The notes beneath the pieces were generated by a model. That model had not been told where the DNA came from. It made no database searches and saw only the letters and a program-made list of their open reading frames with translations. 18,005 bases of DNA from assembly GCA_004294195.1 (NCBI GenBank), contig REAQ01000111.1:1-18005 (forward strand). The letters are read 5' to 3'. Source of the stretch: Sphingobacteriales bacterium (GTDB taxonomy: Bacteria > Bacteroidota > Bacteroidia > Chitinophagales > Chitinophagaceae). Both the position numbers and the translations under genes were made by a program. The first letter of the stretch is position 1, and every line of letters starts with the position of its first letter. This document shows positions 14,816-18,005 of the stretch, piece after piece.

Positions 14816-14845
14816 AAAATAGCTCTGTCAAAACGGCGCTATTTT
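14816..14845. repeat. 8-bp inverted repeat overlapping the metallopeptidase -33 element
   Basis: AAAATAGC (14816-14823) and GCTATTTT (14838-14845) are exact reverse complements around a 14-nt centre. The right arm runs into the TTTG that I propose as -33, so a protein bound here could control the promoter. Alternatively it is a weak AT-rich hairpin. Confidence 0.5.
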
Positions 14846-14875
14846 TTGGAAATCTGGGAGTTGGACATCAATTTG
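14845..14875 (+). promoter_or_regulatory. candidate promoter of the zinc metallopeptidase gene
   Basis: TTTG (14845-14848), then 19 nt, then TCAATTTG (14868-14875), which matches TAnnTTTG except for the second base. Spacing fits the Bacteroidota primary-sigma pattern. The start would be near 14882, leaving a leader of about 28 nt before the ATG at 14910. Confidence 0.55.
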
Positions 14876-14909
14876 CAGGGTATTCCATATTATATAAAAC
14901 CGTAGAATC

Positions 14910-15596
14910 ATGGGTTCAATTTATTTGGTTTCGATCATTTTTGTTGTCATCAGCATGTTGGTCTCCTGGGTGCTGAAATCTAAGTTCAACCAGTACAGTA
15001 AGGTTGGGCTGGCTTCCGGGCTTACAGGTAAGGAAGTTGCGGAGCGGATGCTTAAAGAGAATGGGATCTACGATGTTCAGGTTGTTTCTGTGGAGGGTTT
15101 TCTGAGTGACCACTATAATCCATTAAACAAAACGGTTAACCTGAGTCCGGAGGTTTATGCCAGCAGTAGCATTGCTTCTGCTGCGGTGGCGGCCCATGAG
15201 TGCGGCCATGCGGTTCAGCATGCCACGGCTTATCCCTGGCTGACGATGCGCAGCAAGCTGGTACCTGCGGTACAATATAGCTCGATGTTTGTGCAGTGGG
15301 TATTGATTGCAGGCATCCTGATGATCAAGGTTTTTCCTTCTTTACTACTTGTAGGAATAGTTCTCTTTGCTTTGACCACTATTTTCAGTGTAATTACCCT
15401 TCCGGTGGAATTTGACGCCAGCAATAGGGCGCTAGCCTGGTTGAAAAATACGGGCGTAGCAACCCCTACGGAGTTCCCCAAGGCCAAAGATGCCTTAAAA
15501 TGGGCCGCTACTACATATGTTGTTGCAGCTTTAGCTTCCATTGCCACGCTTGTTCAATATATACTGTTATATATGGGCGGAAGTAGGAGAAACTAG
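14910..15596 (+). CDS. membrane zinc metallopeptidase (YugP-like, Zn_peptidase_2 family)
   Basis: The 228-residue protein is an integral membrane peptidase of unknown substrate. It has the family layout: an N-terminal membrane segment (about 3-22), a soluble region with SDHYNP (66-71) and the zinc motif HECGH (His96, Glu97, His100) in AAHECGHAVQH, then hydrophobic segments about 121-140, 143-163 and 203-221. The LPVEFDAS stretch (164-171) after the third segment is conserved in the family and probably supplies a further zinc ligand (Glu167). The length matches relatives. The ATG at 14910 is supported by the membrane segment and a promoter candidate 35 nt upstream. It is monocistronic: divergent from radA and followed by an intrinsic terminator. 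Confidence 0.92.
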   Translation: MGSIYLVSIIFVVISMLVSWVLKSKFNQYSKVGLASGLTGKEVAERMLKENGIYDVQVVSVEGFLSDHYNPLNKTVNLSPEVYASSSIASAAVAAHECGHAVQHATAYPWLTMRSKLVPAVQYSSMFVQWVLIAGILMIKVFPSLLLVGIVLFALTTIFSVITLPVEFDASNRALAWLKNTGVATPTEFPKAKDALKWAATTYVVAALASIATLVQYILLYMGGSRRN

Positions 15597-15618
15597 GAGA
15601 AAAGCGAGTTTATTTTTT

Positions 15619-15657
15619 GGAAAGCCCTGTTTTAAAGCAGGGCTTTTCTTTTTTTAT
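15619..15657 (+). terminator. intrinsic terminator of the metallopeptidase gene
   Basis: AAAGCCCTG (15621-15629) pairs perfectly with CAGGGCTTT (15638-15646) around an 8-nt loop; two further outer positions pair (one as G-T wobble). The stem is followed by TCTTTTTTT. It starts 22 nt after the stop codon and works only on the plus strand. Confidence 0.92.
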
Positions 15658-15902
15658 TCATATTTTAAAAATATTAATGTGTATTTCAATTTTAGCTATT
15701 AAAAGGCTGGTTAAACCATTTAGCGTGTTCCCCATTGTCTTATATATTATATATATTTATATATGAATTATTTTGGCGACAATGGCACAAATATATCAGA
15801 GGTTGTGCAGCAGGTTGAGCGGTGGTTTTGTCTCCTTTTTTGGCGTTTACATTCTGTTAACATATTTTCGTCATCTTCAAAAACCAAAAACTGAACTACT
15901 AC
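15658..15902. other. AT-rich spacer upstream of the SusC-like gene
   Basis: No believable gene lies here. A stretch of almost pure A/T (about 15740-15774) contains repeated TATATA steps. It is flanked by an 8-bp inverted repeat, CCATTGTC (15732-15739) and GACAATGG (15778-15785). Nothing resembling a sigma/anti-sigma regulator gene, which often precedes susC genes, fits in this gap. Confidence 0.6.
15839..15870 (+). promoter_or_regulatory. candidate promoter of the susC-like gene
   Basis: TTTG (15839-15842), 20 nt, then TATTTTCG (15863-15870), one mismatch from TAnnTTTG. Transcription would begin near 15877, about 26 nt before the ATG at 15903. Spacing is good; the sequence match is only moderate. 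Confidence 0.4.
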
Positions 15903-18005
15903 ATGAGAAAATTACTCTCTCTGTTATGTGCCATGATGCTCATGGTACATTTCGCTGTAGGTCAAACACTGGAAGTGTCAGGAAAGGTATCTGATGAGAA
16001 CGGTAACCCCGTCTCAGGTGCGTCTGTGGTAGACAAAGCCACAAAAGTAGGTACTACTACTGATGCGCAGGGTAACTTTAAGTTGACCGCCAGGCGTGGG
16101 GCCACGCTGGTTATTTCTTACGTGGGCTTTGACTCCCGTGAGATTCTCGCAAACACTGCTGATTTCCAGGGAATCCAACTGAAGGGTGCCAATCAGGCGC
16201 TTTCTGAAGTTGTTGTAACTGCCCAGGGTATCAGGCGTGAAAAGAAAGCACTGGGTTATGCCGTGGCTTCTGTAGACAAGAAGCAATTGGAACTTCGCCC
16301 TGAAAACGACGTTGTTCGTCTGTTGAATGGTAAGGCTCCTGGTGTGAACATTCTTCCTCCCTCCGGTATGTCTGGCTCGGGTACAAACATCATCATCCGT
16401 GGTGTAAACACCATTACTGGTGGCTCTACACCTCTGTTTATTGTGGATGGTGTACCTTTTGATGCCTCTACCAATGCGCAGGCAGGTTTCCAGTATGGAA
16501 ATACAACTTCTTCCCGCTTCCTTGATCTTGATCCAAACAACATCGAGAACATCAGCGTGTTGAAAGGTTTGAGTGCCACTACCCTGTATGGTGAGTTGGG
16601 ACGGAATGGTGTGGTGATGGTAACTACTAAGAACGGTGCCAACAGGCGCACGGCTAAGAAAACCGAGATCACCCTCAGTCAGTCTCTCTTCGTAAACAAA
16701 GTAGCCAACCTTCCCGAGTATCAGAACACTTACGGTTCTGGTTTCGATATGTCTTCTGGTTTGGCGTTCTTCTCTAACTGGGGTGCTCCTTTCAAGACGC
16801 CTGCAGATTCAGTAGCGCATCCTTATTCAAGGGCTGCGTTGAATGGATCTTTGCCCCAATACATTGGAAGAAGGTATCCGCTAGAGCCCAAAAACAGTGT
16901 AGAGAAATTCTTCCGTACGGGTTTGATCCGCACTACTTCTGTTAACCTGGCAACCTCATTGGGTAATGGTTCTTCGTTGAGTGCCAACTATGGTTACACA
17001 GATGATGAAGGTTTTACTCCTGGTAACAGGCTGATCAAAAATACATTTGGTATCGGTGGTACTGCAAAGTTGTCTAACAAGTTCACTTTCATGGGAACTT
17101 TCAACTATGCACTGACTGATTTCAAATCTCCTCCTACTTCAACGTCCTTTGGTTCTAACCCAACCACATCTTCTGTGTTTGGTAACCTGTTGTATACGCC
17201 TCGTGCAGTTGATATCCAGGGCCTTGAGTACGAAGACCCAATTACAAAGGGTTCTATTTACTATCGCCCAGGTAATGACATCCAGCATCCGCTCTGGACC
17301 GTTAACAACTCTTTTGTTGGCCAAAAGGTAAACAGGTTGTTCGGTAACATGTCTTTACGGTATGATTTCTCCAGCAACTGGAACATAATGTATCGTATTG
17401 GTTATGATAACTATTCTGACTACAACTATCTTTCACAAAACAAAGGTGGTGTAGTGGGTGGTAATGACTACCAGCTCGGTATTCACAGGACAGTTACTGG
17501 TGTTAACCAAATCTGGGATCATTCAATAATTACACAGTATAATACCAAGTTTGGAAGTGATTTCAGATTGGGCATAACCGCTGGTGCAAACTCTCAGGAA
17601 CGTTTATACAGCCAACAGGGTCAACGTTCTACACAACAGCTGGTGTATGGTCTTTTTGATCATGACAACTTCATTGTGCATGATAACAATACTGAAGACG
17701 GTGGCCGGATCGATTTCCAACAGAAAACCATTTCACTCGGTGTGTTCGCGCAAGCTGAACTGTCTTATAAAGAATGGATGTATGTAACAGTTGGTGGACG
17801 CCAGGGCTGGTCTTCTAACCTGGAGAAAGCCAACAGGAATCTTTTTTATCCTTCGGTGAATGCGTCATTTATACCTACTGCAGCATTTGAAGGTTTGAAA
17901 GGCAACTCTACACTGAATTTCCTGAAGTTCCGTGCTGGTTATTCAACATCTGCAAACTTTGGTGCACCGTACAACACCAGACCAATTTTGTCTATCAACA
18001 CCAAC
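15903..18005 (+). CDS. SusC/RagA family TonB-linked outer-membrane protein (3' end beyond the window)
   Basis: The frame is open from ATG 15903 to the right edge: 701 codons without a stop, against about 1000 residues for the family. A signal peptide (residues 1-20, cleavage near AVG) is followed by a carboxypeptidase-regulatory-like domain (about 24-98: VSGKVSDENGNPVSGASV, DAQGNFKL, ISYVGFDS). EVVVTAQG (102-109) leads to the plug, with IIIRGVNT (163-170), PLFIVDGVPFD (177-187) and the SusC signature LKGLSATTLYG plus GRNGVVMVTTKNG (220-245). The rest shows alternating beta-barrel strands rich in Tyr/Asn/Gly. The protein would import a glycan or peptide with a SusD lipoprotein; the substrate cannot be told. 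No N-terminal STN domain is present, so control by a FecR-type anti-sigma factor is unlikely. Confidence 0.96.
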   Translation, partial: MRKLLSLLCAMMLMVHFAVGQTLEVSGKVSDENGNPVSGASVVDKATKVGTTTDAQGNFKLTARRGATLVISYVGFDSREILANTADFQGIQLKGANQALSEVVVTAQGIRREKKALGYAVASVDKKQLELRPENDVVRLLNGKAPGVNILPPSGMSGSGTNIIIRGVNTITGGSTPLFIVDGVPFDASTNAQAGFQYGNTTSSRFLDLDPNNIENISVLKGLSATTLYGELGRNGVVMVTTKNGANRRTAKKTEITLSQSLFVNKVANLPEYQNTYGSGFDMSSGLAFFSNWGAPFKTPADSVAHPYSRAALNGSLPQYIGRRYPLEPKNSVEKFFRTGLIRTTSVNLATSLGNGSSLSANYGYTDDEGFTPGNRLIKNTFGIGGTAKLSNKFTFMGTFNYALTDFKSPPTSTSFGSNPTTSSVFGNLLYTPRAVDIQGLEYEDPITKGSIYYRPGNDIQHPLWTVNNSFVGQKVNRLFGNMSLRYDFSSNWNIMYRIGYDNYSDYNYLSQNKGGVVGGNDYQLGIHRTVTGVNQIWDHSIITQYNTKFGSDFRLGITAGANSQERLYSQQGQRSTQQLVYGLFDHDNFIVHDNNTEDGGRIDFQQKTISLGVFAQAELSYKEWMYVTVGGRQGWSSNLEKANRNLFYPSVNASFIPTAAFEGLKGNSTLNFLKFRAGYSTSANFGAPYNTRPILSINTN

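Larger units (their letters stand above)
14473..14909. other. 437-nt divergent spacer between radA and the metallopeptidase gene
   Basis: I see no credible protein gene here. Going left to right it holds the TACCTTTA box next to radA, an A-rich purine stretch (about 14511-14580), the minus-strand terminator, an AT-rich section (about 14620-14760), a small palindrome GTCAA-a-TTGAC (14787-14797), an 8-bp inverted repeat (14816-14845) and the metallopeptidase promoter candidate. On the minus strand TTATTTTG (14670-14663), one mismatch from the -7 consensus, could start a transcript of about 75 nt ending at the terminator; no -33 partner is obvious. Confidence 0.7.

Noticed and set aside
15773..15994. 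73-codon plus-strand reading frame upstream of and overlapping susC
   Set aside because: It overlaps the susC signal-peptide region in another frame, spans the promoter candidate and matches no known family. A short regulatory peptide is not excluded but is unsupported.
16256..16672. 138-codon minus-strand reading frame inside susC
   Set aside because: Antisense to the conserved plug domain; no independent start signals or domain.
1..18005. CRISPR arrays, insertion sequences, prophage, toxin-antitoxin or defence genes
   Set aside because: No regular direct repeats with spacers, no transposase or integrase motifs, and every long frame is assigned to a housekeeping or membrane protein family.

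Overview
The window looks like chromosomal housekeeping DNA from a member of the Bacteroidota, most likely the Chitinophagaceae or a close relative. The support is a SusC/RagA-type TonB-linked outer-membrane protein, a Bacteroidota-style formimidoylglutamase-like protein, NagZ-like GH3/serine-hydrolase fusion architecture, start codons without Shine-Dalgarno sequences, and promoter boxes resembling the Bacteroidota primary-sigma pattern (TTTG, about 19-21 nt, TAnnTTTG). The genus assignment is inference.

Left region (1-6831): the 3' end of an arginase-family gene (formimidoylglutamase-like, cut by the left edge) is followed after 1 nt by a PBP4/DacB lipoprotein carboxypeptidase. dacB converges on mutL and overlaps it by 7 nt. 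mutL is divergent from a large secreted protein joining a NagZ-like glycosidase to a class C beta-lactamase-like serine hydrolase. The 40-nt mutL/GH3 divergent spacer holds a perfect palindrome whose two arms both look like -7 boxes. Two of these four genes act on peptidoglycan, one in mismatch repair.

Middle region (6832-10994, minus strand): a short heptamer tandem repeat separates the GH3 gene from an operon-like series read right to left: periplasmic glutathione peroxidase, holB (DNA polymerase III delta'), ricT (PSP1-domain protein) and a membrane-anchored alpha/beta hydrolase. The holB-ricT order matches holB-yaaT of Bacillus. The holB-ricT gap holds a perfect 14-bp hairpin and a potential G-quadruplex.

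Right-middle region (10995-14472, minus strand): radA, comF and a beta-helix lipoprotein form a tight unit (radA and comF overlap by 1 nt as TGATG; comF and the lipoprotein are 26 nt apart). RadA and ComF are both linked to natural transformation in other bacteria.

Right region (14473-18005): a 437-nt divergent spacer contains a strong minus-strand terminator upstream of radA (possible small RNA or attenuator) and a good promoter for a plus-strand membrane zinc metallopeptidase, which ends at a classic intrinsic terminator. After an AT-rich spacer comes a SusC-like gene that is still open at the right edge; a SusD partner would be expected just outside.

I found no CRISPR array, transposon, phage gene, tRNA or rRNA, and no clear new multi-gene system. 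The most unusual signals are non-coding (terminator upstream of radA, holB-ricT hairpin/G4, mutL/GH3 palindrome, recurring TACCTTTA box) and degenerate catalytic motifs in MutL and the arginase-like protein.
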